Shown here: positions 7,548-16,224 of the stretch, one piece after another
Numbering within the stretch: the first letter of the stretch is position 1
How the letters are laid out: the number at the start of each line of letters is the position of its first letter
From: Microbacterium kunmingense
GTDB taxonomy: Bacteria; Actinomycetota; Actinomycetes; Actinomycetales; Microbacteriaceae
NCBI RefSeq assembly: GCF_023155745.1
Contig: NZ_JAKNUS010000005.1
Span: 1-64,000 of the forward strand
DNA: 64,000 bases
Direction of reading: 5' to 3'
Position numbers and translations under genes: made by a program
The notes under the pieces: generated by a model
The model's input: only the letters and a program-made list of their open reading frames with translations
Database searches by the model: none
What the model was told of the DNA's origin: nothing

Positions 7548-10500
7548 CTACTCGATGAAATCGACCGGCTGCGTGTCGGGGTCGGCGGTGATCGCTGGCG
7601 CCCCAAGCAGCTCGGCGATGCGCGCGGCGACGCCCGCCGGGTCGCTGTACAGGTCGAAGGAGTGCACGCGCACGTAGTGCCAGCCCAGGCGCCGCAGGAT
7701 CTGGGGTCGAAGCCGCAGGGCTTCGCGCAGGGACTCGCCCCGGGTCTCGGGATCGGTCTCGGCGACGACGGCCTTGCCGTTGTACTGGGCGACGAGGGGC
7801 AACAGCCCCCGGTACTGCACGTCGACCGAGACGCCGAGGCGGCGGAGCTCGCGCGCCAGTGACCGGGTGAGCGGGTCGGCGAGGTCTTCCAGGCGCGCTT
7901 CGCGCGCCCGCGCGGCGATGCCGCCGAGGATGCCCATGAGTGTCGCGGCACCGTGCTCGAGCCGTCCCTCGTCGAACGCCGACGGACGGATGGACGACAC
8001 GATGACCATCGACCGGCGGGCGCGGGTCATGCCGACAGTCAGCAGTCGCTCGCCGTCCGGAGTGGAGAGGTCGCCGAAGTCGCTCAGCACCCGGCCGTGC
8101 TTGGTGAGACCGAACCCGAGCGAGAAGATGACGCGGTCGCGGCTCTCGGCCACCGACTCTTCGAGGCTGAGGACGGCGAACGGCTCGGCGGTGTCGCGCC
8201 CGACGAAGTCGGCCACGTCGGTCCGTCCGGCGAAGGCGGCGCCGACGGCGGCGCGGATGCGCTCGGCGTGCTTCCGCGACGCGGTGACGACCATCAGCGA
8301 CTCCGATGCCCGGTTCACCGCGTGCTCGACCACCAGGGTCACCACGCGGGCCACCTCGGCGTCGGGGCTCTCGACGGCGCCGCTGATCGGGTCGGGCGCG
8401 CCCGTGCCGCCCTCGACATAGTCGACGCTGAGGCTCCCGCGACCGAGGTACGACCCCGCCCACGGGAGCGAGACGATCTCGCCGCCGTAGAAGGCGTCGT
8501 TGACGAGCGCGGCGAGGTCTTCTCCCCCGGCGCGATAGCTGCGGGTCAGGGTCTCGACGGGGAACAGCTCGGAGAGGCGCACGAACACGCTCTCGTCGTC
8601 GAACGGCTCGTCCGGCGCGTCGGGGTCGTCGGTCGGAATGGCCGACGCCACCCGGAAGGGCGTGGGCTTCTGCGTCACCGGGTCGCCGAACACGACGAGC
8701 TGACCGCCGCGCCGCAGGGCGGGTGCCGCTTCGGCGAGGCAGAGCGCCCCGGCATCCGCGATGATGACGACGTCGAAGCGCAGGGTGTCGGGAATGAGCG
8801 GCACGTCGTAGGGCGAGGCGAGCCACACCGGAGCGAGGGTGCGCGAGAGCGTGGGAGCTGCCTCGAGGAACTGCTCGGGGCTGATGTCGCCCGACTTCAG
8901 GGCGCTTCGGAGCGCCGCAGCCTCGTCGGCCTCGTCGACGATGCCGATGCGCCACTGCGTCGCGAGCTGCGAAGCCAGGAGCGGGCCCGAGGCGCCGGTG
9001 TGTGCCTCGTCGACGAGTCGGAAGTCACGTTCGAGGCGGTCGACGACCGCGGTGTTCGCGCCGAGGAGCGCGCGGTCGGTGCGCAGCAGATACTCCAGCG
9101 CCGACTGCCACCAGGCCCACTCGAGCTCGGCGCCCACCTGCTGCTCGGGGACGTGACGCACCGAGAGCTCGGTGAGAAGGGGGTCGAGGCCGAGCCCCGC
9201 GAGCTCGGAGCGCAGGGTCGCCCGCTCGACGAGGTTGTCGAAGACATCCGACTCCGCGGCGAGTTCGGCAAGCGTCCGCACCAGCTGCGACACCGGGATC
9301 GAGCCGAGCGCGTCGGCGCCCGAGCGTCCGAGGACCTCGTCGAGCTCGGCGAGGTCGGCGTCGACGCGCTGCCAGGCGACCTGCACGTCGGCGAGACCGA
9401 ACGGCACCTCGGGGATGACACCGGCCTCGACGTAGCGGTGCCATTCGGTGCGCTGCTGCTGCACGCGAAGGAGTGCCTCGTGCATGTCGACGATGTGCAC
9501 GCCGGGGCGGATGTACTCGCGGGAAAGCCGCTTCAGCCGACGCCGGTTCGACGCGTTCATCGACGGCGAATCACGACGCGGACCGTGCGCCTGGATGAGC
9601 TCGCCGAGCGGCCGCTCGAACACCGTCGGGCTGAACCGGTCGAGCGAATCGCGGATACCCGAGAGAAGCCGCAGCTGCACGCCGAGCTCGGCGACGCTCT
9701 GGAACGGCCGCATGTGGGTCTGGCCCACCATCGCGTAGCCGCGCTCCAGCAGGGCGGGAACGTCGGCGCGGTGGAGGCGCGCGGCGAGGCCGTGCGCACG
9801 ACGGGCGTCGGAGGTGGTGGCGAACGAGACGCCGAACCACGGCGAGTCGTGCGGGCCGAACCGGAACTCCCCGAGGCGCGCCGCGGTCGCGAGCTTCGCC
9901 GCGGCCTCGCGCCGCTTGCCCGCGAGGCGGATGAGCGTGCTGACATCGAACCGCGCAGCGGTCGTCGGGGCGGGGTCGAGGGCTGACAGCTCGGCGAGGC
10001 GCCGCAGCACGTCGAGGGTGCAGATGCCGAGGTCGGAGTGCTTCGTCGTGAGCGCGTGACGGTAGTCGCGGAGCACGGTCCGCAGGCGCACGAGGGCGTC
10101 GTCGACTTCGGCGACGGCGGGCTTCTCGGCCTTCTCGTTGCGCCCGATCGCACGGATGAGGTCGCGGCGCACGTGCCGGGGCGAGACGGTGAGGCCCGGG
10201 AGACCCACCCCCGCGAGGCGGTGACGGACGCCCTCGAGCGTGGCACGCCGAGCGCTCACCACGAGGACGCGTCGCCCCTCGCGCACGAGCGAACCGACCG
10301 CGTTGATGACCGTCTGGGTGCCGCCGGTGCCGGGGAGCGTGTGCACGACGAGGGACTGGCCCGACGCGATCCGCGCGAGCACCCCCTCCTGCTCGGCGTC
10401 GGCGTCGAGCAGCAGCGCATCGGCGGCCGGGGGCCGCTCGTCGGCGGGGAGGATCGAGGGGATCTCCCGGCGGTGCATCACCCGTTCGCGATCGGCAGGA

Positions 10501-11279
10501 TGCCCCGCCAGGGCGTTCAGCACAGGGTGGTCGAGGTGGGCCGCGTCGCGCGACATCACCGAGGCGACGTCGGCGAAGGTCGAGACCACCAGTCGCGGCT
10601 GGACGGCGACGTTCGGCAGCGACGCGGTGAGCGCCCGCAGGTGGTCGATCACCGGCTGCGGCTTGAACACGCCTCCGTCGTAGGCGAGCGCGGCGAGCGC
10701 CCGCGCGTCGACGGTGATGCCGAAGTGGGTCTTCAGCGCCCGGATGAGCTCGGGATTGACCTGGAAGGTGCCGAGCAGCTTCAGCTCGAAGTCGGAGTGG
10801 TGTCGCCGGATGGCGAGCGGCCGCAGCAGCACGGGCGCGGTGCACGCGAGGCCTCCCAAGCGCCAGGAGGCGAGGCCGACGGCGAGGTGGACGGCGTCGA
10901 TGCCCCGGGCGGTCCGCAGCTCGACGTTCTTCGCGGTGATGCGCTCGGCGGCGAGGCGCGCGTTCCGCAGCGCCACTTCGTCGCGGAAGAGCCCCGACAG
11001 CAGCGTCGAGCGTCCGGTGATGAACTGCGGGAGGCTCCCCGGGTGGGCACCGGTGATCTCGATGCCCTCTTCGCGGGAGTCGCTGTAGTGCAGCAGCGTC
11101 GAGCGCCCGCCCAGTTGCGACGCTTGGCGTCGCAGGCGCTCCCGCGCGGGGTCGGCGATATGCGCAACCGTGACACCCGGTTCGGAAAGACCGAGGTCTC
11201 CGGGGTTCACGGCCGCACCGGGCACGGTATTCCCCCGGTTCACCATGACATCGGACTCGACTCGCCACACGTCAGCCAC
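7548..11279 (-). CDS. Large SF1-helicase-like protein with C-terminal Vsr-like domain
   Basis: 1243 aa. The N-terminal region (about 55-250: LGGRSTLLHYSDSREEGIEIT) resembles DUF4011. A superfamily-1 helicase frame follows: Walker A position PGTGGTQT (about 316-323), Walker B position VVIIADAGAL (about 820), a GDPVTQKPTPF motif, TLTRSYRAGG, and motif VI region VGMTRARRSMVIVSS. The last 100 residues (AVVAETDPETRGES, GWHYVRVHSFD) look like the Vsr/MTES_1575-type PD-(D/E)XK domain found at the end of such helicases. The Walker A lysine is replaced by Gly and the Walker B acids are lost, so ATPase activity is doubtful. The GTG start at 11279 is the only early one. The role is unknown; DNA repair or defence is inferred from the fold. 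Confidence 0.75.
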   Translation of the reverse strand: MADVWRVESDVMVNRGNTVPGAAVNPGDLGLSEPGVTVAHIADPARERLRRQASQLGGRSTLLHYSDSREEGIEITGAHPGSLPQFITGRSTLLSGLFRDEVALRNARLAAERITAKNVELRTARGIDAVHLAVGLASWRLGGLACTAPVLLRPLAIRRHHSDFELKLLGTFQVNPELIRALKTHFGITVDARALAALAYDGGVFKPQPVIDHLRALTASLPNVAVQPRLVVSTFADVASVMSRDAAHLDHPVLNALAGHPADRERVMHRREIPSILPADERPPAADALLLDADAEQEGVLARIASGQSLVVHTLPGTGGTQTVINAVGSLVREGRRVLVVSARRATLEGVRHRLAGVGLPGLTVSPRHVRRDLIRAIGRNEKAEKPAVAEVDDALVRLRTVLRDYRHALTTKHSDLGICTLDVLRRLAELSALDPAPTTAARFDVSTLIRLAGKRREAAAKLATAARLGEFRFGPHDSPWFGVSFATTSDARRAHGLAARLHRADVPALLERGYAMVGQTHMRPFQSVAELGVQLRLLSGIRDSLDRFSPTVFERPLGELIQAHGPRRDSPSMNASNRRRLKRLSREYIRPGVHIVDMHEALLRVQQQRTEWHRYVEAGVIPEVPFGLADVQVAWQRVDADLAELDEVLGRSGADALGSIPVSQLVRTLAELAAESDVFDNLVERATLRSELAGLGLDPLLTELSVRHVPEQQVGAELEWAWWQSALEYLLRTDRALLGANTAVVDRLERDFRLVDEAHTGASGPLLASQLATQWRIGIVDEADEAAALRSALKSGDISPEQFLEAAPTLSRTLAPVWLASPYDVPLIPDTLRFDVVIIADAGALCLAEAAPALRRGGQLVVFGDPVTQKPTPFRVASAIPTDDPDAPDEPFDDESVFVRLSELFPVETLTRSYRAGGEDLAALVNDAFYGGEIVSLPWAGSYLGRGSLSVDYVEGGTGAPDPISGAVESPDAEVARVVTLVVEHAVNRASESLMVVTASRKHAERIRAAVGAAFAGRTDVADFVGRDTAEPFAVLSLEESVAESRDRVIFSLGFGLTKHGRVLSDFGDLSTPDGERLLTVGMTRARRSMVIVSSIRPSAFDEGRLEHGAATLMGILGGIAARAREARLEDLADPLTRSLARELRRLGVSVDVQYRGLLPLVAQYNGKAVVAETDPETRGESLREALRLRPQILRRLGWHYVRVHSFDLYSDPAGVAARIAELLGAPAITADPDTQPVDFIE

Positions 11280-11445
11280 ACTAAGCGCCCGCCTGGTCCG
11301 GTGCCGTTAGGCGGGGCGGGTTTTCGCGGTATTGGCGACACGCCGAGTGATCGGCCTTTCCTGCACAGGCGCCCCCGATGACCGATCGCTCACAGATGAC
11401 CCGCCGGCACCCGCGGGCGGGAGCATGACGGGTGAGGATGTCGTC

Positions 11446-11967
11446 ATGATCGCCGCCCTCGCTCCCCGGTTCCTCCTCCACCCCTCCCCCGTCGGCGAGG
11501 TGCTGATCGTCGCGTCGGATGAGGCGCTTCTCACCGTCCACCCGATCCACGGACCGGTCGAACCCGAGCTCGAGGGCCTTGCCCACCGATACGGCGATGT
11601 GGAGCCCGGTCCCGCGCACCCGCTCGCCCGCCGTGCCGCCGACCAGCTCGACGAGTACTTCGCCCGCGAGCGCCGCGCGTTCGACCTTCCGCTCGACCTC
11701 GGAGCGACGAGCGGCTTCACCCGGCTCGCCCTCGAGGCGATCCGGCAGATCCCCTACGGCGAGACCGCCGGCTACGGCGAGGTGGCGATCGCCGCGGGCA
11801 GCCCCGGCGCGGCGCGCGCGGTCGGCACCGCCTGCGCGAACACTCCCTTCTCCATCGTCATCCCCGTGCACCGTGTGGTGCGCGCCGACGGGTCGCTCGG
11901 CGAGTACGGCGGCCATCCCGAGGTGAAGCGGTTTCTCGTCGACCTCGAGCGCGCGGCGGGCGTGTAG
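11446..11967 (+). CDS. Ogt/MGMT-family protein lacking the catalytic cysteine
   Basis: 173 aa from the ATG at 11446, chosen because GAGG lies 8 nt upstream. It has both regions of a methylated-DNA--protein-cysteine methyltransferase: an N-terminal RNase-H-like part and the C-terminal DNA-binding domain (FTRLALEAIRQIPYGETAGYGEVA, about 91-115, with the recognition helix ARAVGTA). The active-site motif should read PCHRV but reads IPVHRVV: the nucleophilic Cys is Val141 (codon GTG, 11866-11868). It therefore cannot repair O6-alkylguanine by the known mechanism. It may act as an alkyltransferase-like lesion sensor, or be inactive. Confidence 0.85.
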   Translation: MIAALAPRFLLHPSPVGEVLIVASDEALLTVHPIHGPVEPELEGLAHRYGDVEPGPAHPLARRAADQLDEYFARERRAFDLPLDLGATSGFTRLALEAIRQIPYGETAGYGEVAIAAGSPGAARAVGTACANTPFSIVIPVHRVVRADGSLGEYGGHPEVKRFLVDLERAAGV

Positions 11968-11982
11968 GCCGCCCGTCGCGCG

Positions 11983-12021
11983 CGGCGGCCCCGCGGGAGT
12001 TTCCTCTCCGCGGGGCCGCCG
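11983..12021. terminator. Bidirectional hairpin between convergent genes
   Basis: A perfect 14-bp GC-rich stem (11983-11996 with 12008-12021) with an 11-nt loop lies between the 3' ends of the Ogt-like gene and the symporter. There is no T-run, so termination is inferred from position and stability. Confidence 0.6.
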
Positions 12022-12049
12022 ATCCGTGGCATCCGGATGTGAACTCTGC

Positions 12050-13681
12050 CTAGTGGTTCGTCGCCTTCTCGGCACCGAAGCCGGTGAGCGAGCGCACCTC
12101 CATCTCGGCTGCCTTGGTACGGCTCTCGCCGCCTCGTGAGGTGACCGATCCGAGCCAGCCGAGGAAGAACCCGACCGGGATCGAGACGATCCCCGGGTTG
12201 TTCAGCGGCCAGATCGCGGTGCCCACCTTGAACACGCTCGTCTCCGACCCCCAGAAGACGGGAGAGAGCACGATGAGGATGATCGCCGCGGCGAGTCCCC
12301 CGTACATGCTCCACACCGCGCCGCGGGTGGTGAAGTTCCGCCAGAAGAGCGAGTACAGGATGGTCGGGAGGTTGGCCGATGCCGCCACCGCGAAGGCGAG
12401 CGCCACGAGGAACGCGACGTTCTGACCCTGCACGGCGATGCCGCCGAGGATGGCGAGGATGCCGATCACGATGACGGTGCGCCTGGCGACCTTCACCTCT
12501 CCGTCGGGCGGGACGTTCCCCTTCTTCACCACGTTGGCGTAGATGTCGTGCGCGAACGACGCCGCCGCGGTGATGGTGAGGCCGGCGACCACGGCGAGGA
12601 TCGTCGCGAATGCGACCGCGCTGATGAATCCGAGGAGCAGCGGTCCGCCGAGCTCGAGCGCGAGCAGCGGCGCGGCGGAGTTGACCCCGCCGGGCGCCGA
12701 GGCGATCCGTTCCGGACCGACGAGCGCCGCAGCGCCGTAGCCCAGCACGAGGGTGAGGAGGTAGAACAGGCCGATCAGCCAGATCGCCCACACCACCGAG
12801 CGACGCGCCTCCTTGGCGGTCGGCACCGTGTAGAAGCGCATCAGCACGTGCGGGAGGCCCGCGGTGCCGAGCACCAGCGCGATCGCGAGGGAGATGAAGT
12901 CCCACGGGTTGCCGCCGTACTGCAGGCCCGGGCCGAGAATCGCGTCGGCCGGCTCGGTGACCGAGGCGGCCACGGCGTTCTCGAGCAGCGTGTTCAGGCT
13001 GAAGCCGTTGATCGCGAGCACCCAGATGGTCATGATCAGCGCGCCGCCGATGAGCAGGAACGCCTTGACGATCTGCACCCAGGTGGTGCCCTTCATGCCG
13101 CCGACGAGGACGTAGACGATCATGATGACGCCGACGACGGCGACGACCACCGACTGCCCCACCGCTTCGTTGATGCCGAGGAGCAGGGCGACGAGTCCCC
13201 CGGCCCCTGCCATCTGGGCGAGCAGATAGAAGAAGCACACCGCGAGCGTTGTGATCGCCGCGGCCATCCGCACGGGGCGCTCCTTCAGGCGGAAGGAGAG
13301 CACGTCGGCCATCGTGAATTTGCCGGTGTTGCGCATGAGCTCGGCCACGAGCAGCAGGGCGACGAGCCACGCGACGAGGAACCCGATGGAGTAGAGGAAG
13401 CCGTCGTATCCGTTGATGGCGATCGCGCCGCAGATCCCCAAGAAGGATGCTGCGGAGAGATAGTCGCCGGAAATGGCAAACCCGTTCTGGGGCCCCGTGA
13501 AAGAGCGTCCGGCGGCGTAATAGTCCGCGGCGGTCTTGTTGTTCCTACTCGCCCGGATGACGATGAACAGGGTCACCGCGACGAAGGCACCGAAGATCGA
13601 GATGTTCAGTACGGGATTGTTCTCGGCGGTGTCGACGGCGGCGCTGACCGCCGACCCGACGGATGCGAAGAATTCGTTCAT
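12050..13681 (-). CDS. Cation/acetate-type symporter (SSS family)
   Basis: 543 aa with about 13 hydrophobic helices. A sodium:solute symporter of the ActP/MctC branch that imports acetate and related short monocarboxylates. Typical segments are AADYYAAGRSFTGPQNGFAISGDYLSAASFLG near the N-terminus, YVLVGGMKGTTWVQ, and TLDTY-free cytoplasmic tail ending GFGAEKATNH. The start overlaps the stop of the DUF485 gene by 4 nt (ATGA), the usual ActP-YjcH pairing, so the two are co-translated. The GAF-LuxR gene is divergent and may control it. The exact substrate is inferred. Confidence 0.85.
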   Translation of the reverse strand: MNEFFASVGSAVSAAVDTAENNPVLNISIFGAFVAVTLFIVIRASRNNKTAADYYAAGRSFTGPQNGFAISGDYLSAASFLGICGAIAINGYDGFLYSIGFLVAWLVALLLVAELMRNTGKFTMADVLSFRLKERPVRMAAAITTLAVCFFYLLAQMAGAGGLVALLLGINEAVGQSVVVAVVGVIMIVYVLVGGMKGTTWVQIVKAFLLIGGALIMTIWVLAINGFSLNTLLENAVAASVTEPADAILGPGLQYGGNPWDFISLAIALVLGTAGLPHVLMRFYTVPTAKEARRSVVWAIWLIGLFYLLTLVLGYGAAALVGPERIASAPGGVNSAAPLLALELGGPLLLGFISAVAFATILAVVAGLTITAAASFAHDIYANVVKKGNVPPDGEVKVARRTVIVIGILAILGGIAVQGQNVAFLVALAFAVAASANLPTILYSLFWRNFTTRGAVWSMYGGLAAAIILIVLSPVFWGSETSVFKVGTAIWPLNNPGIVSIPVGFFLGWLGSVTSRGGESRTKAAEMEVRSLTGFGAEKATNH

Positions 13682-14031
13682 GCGCCGGCCGCCTCTCGCT
13701 GCTCGAGTTCTTCACGGATCTCTTCGGTGATGGGGTCGAGTTTCCGGTTGGCGAACCAGACGTAGAGCATCGTGATGCCGAAGGTGGTGACGAATTGTCC
13801 GAGGCCGAAGAGCAGGCCGACGGTGATGTCACCCCAGACGCGCTGCGACATGAAGTCCACCGCGAAAGACGACAGCAGAACATAGGCGAAGTACCAGACG
13901 AGGAACGCGATGGCGAAGGGGAAGATGAAACTGCGTTGCCGCCTCTTCAATTCACCGAAACGCGGCGATTCCTCCACCGCGATGTAGTCGATTCCACCCG
14001 GCGGGGCGGACTCGGTACGTCGATCGGACAT
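13678..14031 (-). CDS. DUF485 membrane protein, symporter partner
   Basis: 117 aa from the ATG at 14031, preceded by AAGGAGG at good spacing. Two transmembrane helices (about 38-60 and 72-97) and the FANRKLDPITEEIREELE end are typical of DUF485 (YjcH) proteins that are always next to ActP-type symporters. Its function is unknown but it is taken to assist the symporter. The 3' end overlaps the symporter start. Confidence 0.85.
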   Translation of the reverse strand: MSDRRTESAPPGGIDYIAVEESPRFGELKRRQRSFIFPFAIAFLVWYFAYVLLSSFAVDFMSQRVWGDITVGLLFGLGQFVTTFGITMLYVWFANRKLDPITEEIREELEQREAAGA

Positions 14032-14114
14032 GTGGCCTCCTTGCACACAATCCCTGGGCGCTTTTCGCGCCGGTCCCGAACTGAAGACGCCCAACATCGA
14101 CGGAGAGCGCCTGC

Positions 14115-14120
14115 TAGGGT
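14115..14120 (+). promoter_or_regulatory. Possible -10 box of the GAF-LuxR gene
   Basis: TAGGGT lies 52 nt before the GTG start at 14173, in the 140-bp region shared with the divergent DUF485-symporter operon. Confidence 0.35.
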
Positions 14121-14172
14121 CGACGCTACGAAAGGCGGCGACGCAGCCGTCACCCCCGGAAGTAGGTAGTTC

Positions 14173-15030
14173 GTGGTCGGTTCGTCAAGCGCTCCGAGCG
14201 ACGTGCAACTCGTTTCCCGTGCCGTGGGAGATCTCACCCGCCGCACCGGCTTCCCCGTCGCGTTCGGCGGACTCTCGCGCGACGACGCCATTCACGTGTC
14301 GGCGATCTCCGGTGCCCGAACCCGGTACCTCGAGGGGCTCGTCGTCCACCCGATGCGCGGACTCGGCGGCCGCGCCTACGTCGAGAAGCGACCGCGGCTG
14401 GCGCTGGACTACCGCACCGCGCGTAGCATCACGCACGACTACGACCGCGCCATCCTCGGCGAGGGCATCGCCACCCTGTTCGCCGTGCCGGTCCTGGTGT
14501 CGGGGAAGCCGCGGGGCGTCATCTACTGCGGATCGTGGGGCGAACGCCGCGTCGGCGACGTCATCGCCCGCCCGGCCTTCCAGGTCGCCGGGGAGCTCGC
14601 GACCGAACTCCGCGTCCGGGACGAGGTGGCCCGGCGGCTGGAGACCTTCACCCCGTTACAGCTGCCGGCGGCCGCGATGCCCGCCGCCGCGCGCGAGGAG
14701 CTTCGCGAGAGCTACGCCGAATTGCGCAGCATCGCCGCGGGAGTGGATGACGACGGGCTCCGCCAGCGCTTGGCGCGCGTCGAGCAGCGGCTGGCCGCCC
14801 TCACCCACGACGAGCCGAATCCGACGAACACCGACATCCACCTCTCCCCCAGGGAGATCGACGTTCTCGCACGCGCGGCGCTCGGTGAGACCAACAGCGA
14901 GATCGGCGAGACGCTCGGACTTCGCGAAGCGACGGTGAAGTCGTATTTGAAATCGGCGATGGCAAAATTGGATGTCTCGACCCGCCATGCCGCGGTCATG
15001 CAAGCGCGTCGCGCGGGTCTTCTCCCCTGA
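14173..15030 (+). CDS. GAF-domain LuxR-type transcriptional regulator
   Basis: 285 aa. Residues about 10-155 form a GAF-like sensor (GLGGRAYVEKRPRLALDY, AVPVLVSGKPRGVIYCG). Residues about 218-280 are the LuxR helix-turn-helix: LSPREIDVLARAALGETN then ATVKSYLKSAMAKLDVSTR. The start is GTG. The divergent position suggests it regulates the acetate-type symporter operon, but no binding site was identified. Confidence 0.85.
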   Translation: MVGSSSAPSDVQLVSRAVGDLTRRTGFPVAFGGLSRDDAIHVSAISGARTRYLEGLVVHPMRGLGGRAYVEKRPRLALDYRTARSITHDYDRAILGEGIATLFAVPVLVSGKPRGVIYCGSWGERRVGDVIARPAFQVAGELATELRVRDEVARRLETFTPLQLPAAAMPAAAREELRESYAELRSIAAGVDDDGLRQRLARVEQRLAALTHDEPNPTNTDIHLSPREIDVLARAALGETNSEIGETLGLREATVKSYLKSAMAKLDVSTRHAAVMQARRAGLLP

Positions 15031-15078
15031 AAAGCCGAAAATCGTCGGTGCCGCGCCTTTCGCGTCTTGGTCACCCCA

Positions 15079-15084
15079 TAATGT
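15079..15084 (+). promoter_or_regulatory. Leaderless -10 box of lsr2
   Basis: TAATGT ends 6 nt before the ATG at 15091, with no Shine-Dalgarno sequence. Confidence 0.5.
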
Positions 15085-15090
15085 GTGACC

Positions 15091-15438
15091 ATGGCCCGAA
15101 AAATTGTGCACCAGCTCGTCGATGATCTGGACGGAACCGTCCTCGAGATCGGCGAGGGTGAAACCGTCCTCTTCTCGCTCGATGGCGTCGCCTATGAGAT
15201 TGATCTCACCGTCGATAACGCCGCCGAATTCCGGAATGCCCTGTCCCGCTATGTCGACGCCGCCCGCTCGGTGTCGACCGGACGGCAAGCCGAATCCGCG
15301 GCATCCCGCAAGCGCCGCCGCACCGGACAGGCGGACTACACCGCCGTTCGTCAATGGGCGAAGGAACGCGGAATGTCGGTGTCGGAGCGCGGCCGCATTC
15401 CGGCGTCGGTGATGGAGGCGTACGAAGCCGCGAATTAA
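15091..15438 (+). CDS. lsr2: Lsr2 nucleoid-associated protein
   Basis: 115 aa. An H-NS-like protein of actinobacteria that bridges AT-rich, often foreign, DNA and silences it. The N-terminal dimerisation domain starts MARKIVHQLVDDLDG and contains the YEIDLT strand. The C-terminal DNA-binding part (VRQWAKERGMSVSERGRIPASV) carries an RGR AT-hook-like motif at the expected place. ATG 15091 gives the normal N-terminus. It lies just before the tRNA-Arg island, an obvious silencing target. Confidence 0.95.
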   Translation: MARKIVHQLVDDLDGTVLEIGEGETVLFSLDGVAYEIDLTVDNAAEFRNALSRYVDAARSVSTGRQAESAASRKRRRTGQADYTAVRQWAKERGMSVSERGRIPASVMEAYEAAN

Positions 15439-15583
15439 GCGAATCAGGTCGCTCGGTCGGGATCGCGGCTCTTTCCGTGTTTCGTGGGTATCGGGTTGGA
15501 GAACGCTGGGTATCGGCGCCCTCGCTTGCAATGACGCTCGATTCTCGGAAGCGTGGCTGACTCCACCACGGAAGGAGAAGCAC

Positions 15584-15868
15584 ATGCTCACTCTCACCGA
15601 GAACGCCGCCACCGCCGTCAAGGCTGTGGTTGCAGGCACCCCCGACGTCCAGGCCGCAGGTATCCGCATCCGCGGAGCCGAGGCACCCACCGCCGGCTTC
15701 GAACTGACCCTGGCCCCGCAGCCCGAGCCTGCGGACGCCGTTGTCGAAGCGGATGGTGCTCGCGTCTTCCTCGACAGCACCGCGCAGGCGGCGCTGGACG
15801 ACCAGGTGCTCGACGCACAGATGAACGAGGACGGCTCGGTGCGCTTCGCCCTCGCGGCGCAGGCGTAA
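15584..15868 (+). CDS. HesB/IscA-like protein without cysteines
   Basis: 94 aa beginning MLTLTENAATAVKAVVAGTP, the normal start of an A-type Fe-S carrier fold, with AGIRIRGA and GARVFLDSTAQAALDDQVLD matching the family strands. The protein contains no cysteine at all, so the three conserved Fe-S ligands are missing and it cannot carry a cluster in the usual way. AAGGAG lies 8 nt before the ATG. It stands alone and is followed by a strong hairpin. Annotated relatives occur in Microbacteriaceae; the function is unknown. Confidence 0.8.
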   Translation: MLTLTENAATAVKAVVAGTPDVQAAGIRIRGAEAPTAGFELTLAPQPEPADAVVEADGARVFLDSTAQAALDDQVLDAQMNEDGSVRFALAAQA

Positions 15869-15881
15869 CGACCTGAAGTTT

Positions 15882-15923
15882 GACGACGGGCCTCGGTGCA
15901 TACGCACCGGGGCCCTCGTCGTC
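15882..15923 (+). terminator. Hairpin terminator after the HesB-like gene
   Basis: A long interrupted stem (GACGACGGGCC / GGCCC-TCGTCGTC with an inner CGGTGC / GCACCG) starts 13 nt after the stop. No T-run is present. Confidence 0.55.
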
Positions 15924-15929
15924 GGCGGA

Positions 15930-15935
15930 TAGACT
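15930..15935 (+). promoter_or_regulatory. -10 box of tRNA-Arg
   Basis: TAGACT lies 10 nt before the mature 5' end of the tRNA. Confidence 0.4.
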
Positions 15936-15945
15936 CGATCCGCCA

Positions 15946-16017
15946 GCCTCTGTAGCTCAATGGAAGAGCAGTTGCGTCCTAAGCAAACGGTTGGGGGTTC
16001 GAGTCCCTCCAGGGGCA
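15946..16017 (+). tRNA. tRNA-Arg (anticodon CCT)
   Basis: 72-nt cloverleaf without encoded CCA. The anticodon loop GTCCTAA gives CCT, decoding AGG. The acceptor stem GCCTCTG pairs with CAGGGGC. The T-arm and 3' end double as the left attachment site of the island that follows; a T-run begins 3 nt past the end. Confidence 0.93.
15997..16015 (+). repeat. attL (tRNA-Arg 3' end)
   Basis: The sequence gttcgagtccctccagggg within the T-arm and acceptor of tRNA-Arg(CCT). It is identical over 19 bp to 29647-29665. Confidence 0.85.
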
Positions 16018-16030
16018 CTGTTTTTTTACC

Positions 16031-16059
16031 TCTGACCAGGAGTTTTTTCTGTGGTCAGA
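16031..16059. repeat. 8-bp inverted repeat beside attL
   Basis: tctgacca (16031-16038) and tggtcaga (16052-16059) flank a T-rich 13-nt loop; a direct repeat of tttgcccgc follows near 16076. Such repeats beside attL could be integrase arm sites. The about 200 bp between tRNA and integrase holds no gene and is AT-richer than its surroundings. Confidence 0.35.
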
Positions 16060-16224
16060 CCACGCAAAAGCCATTTTTGCCCGCTTTTTGCCCGCATTCT
16101 GAAACTTCGGTGAGCCGAAAATGGTCGTCCGCAACGGCCTGCGCGCGACGTCTGAGAGCGCCAAAATCGAGCGTTTCGGACGAAATCCGCCTCGTCGAAA
16201 ACCTGAGCAATCTGCTCTCGGCGG

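Noticed and set aside
7953-9986. Open frame of 677 codons on the plus strand
   Set aside because: Antisense to the large helicase-like gene, which has recognisable motifs in order.
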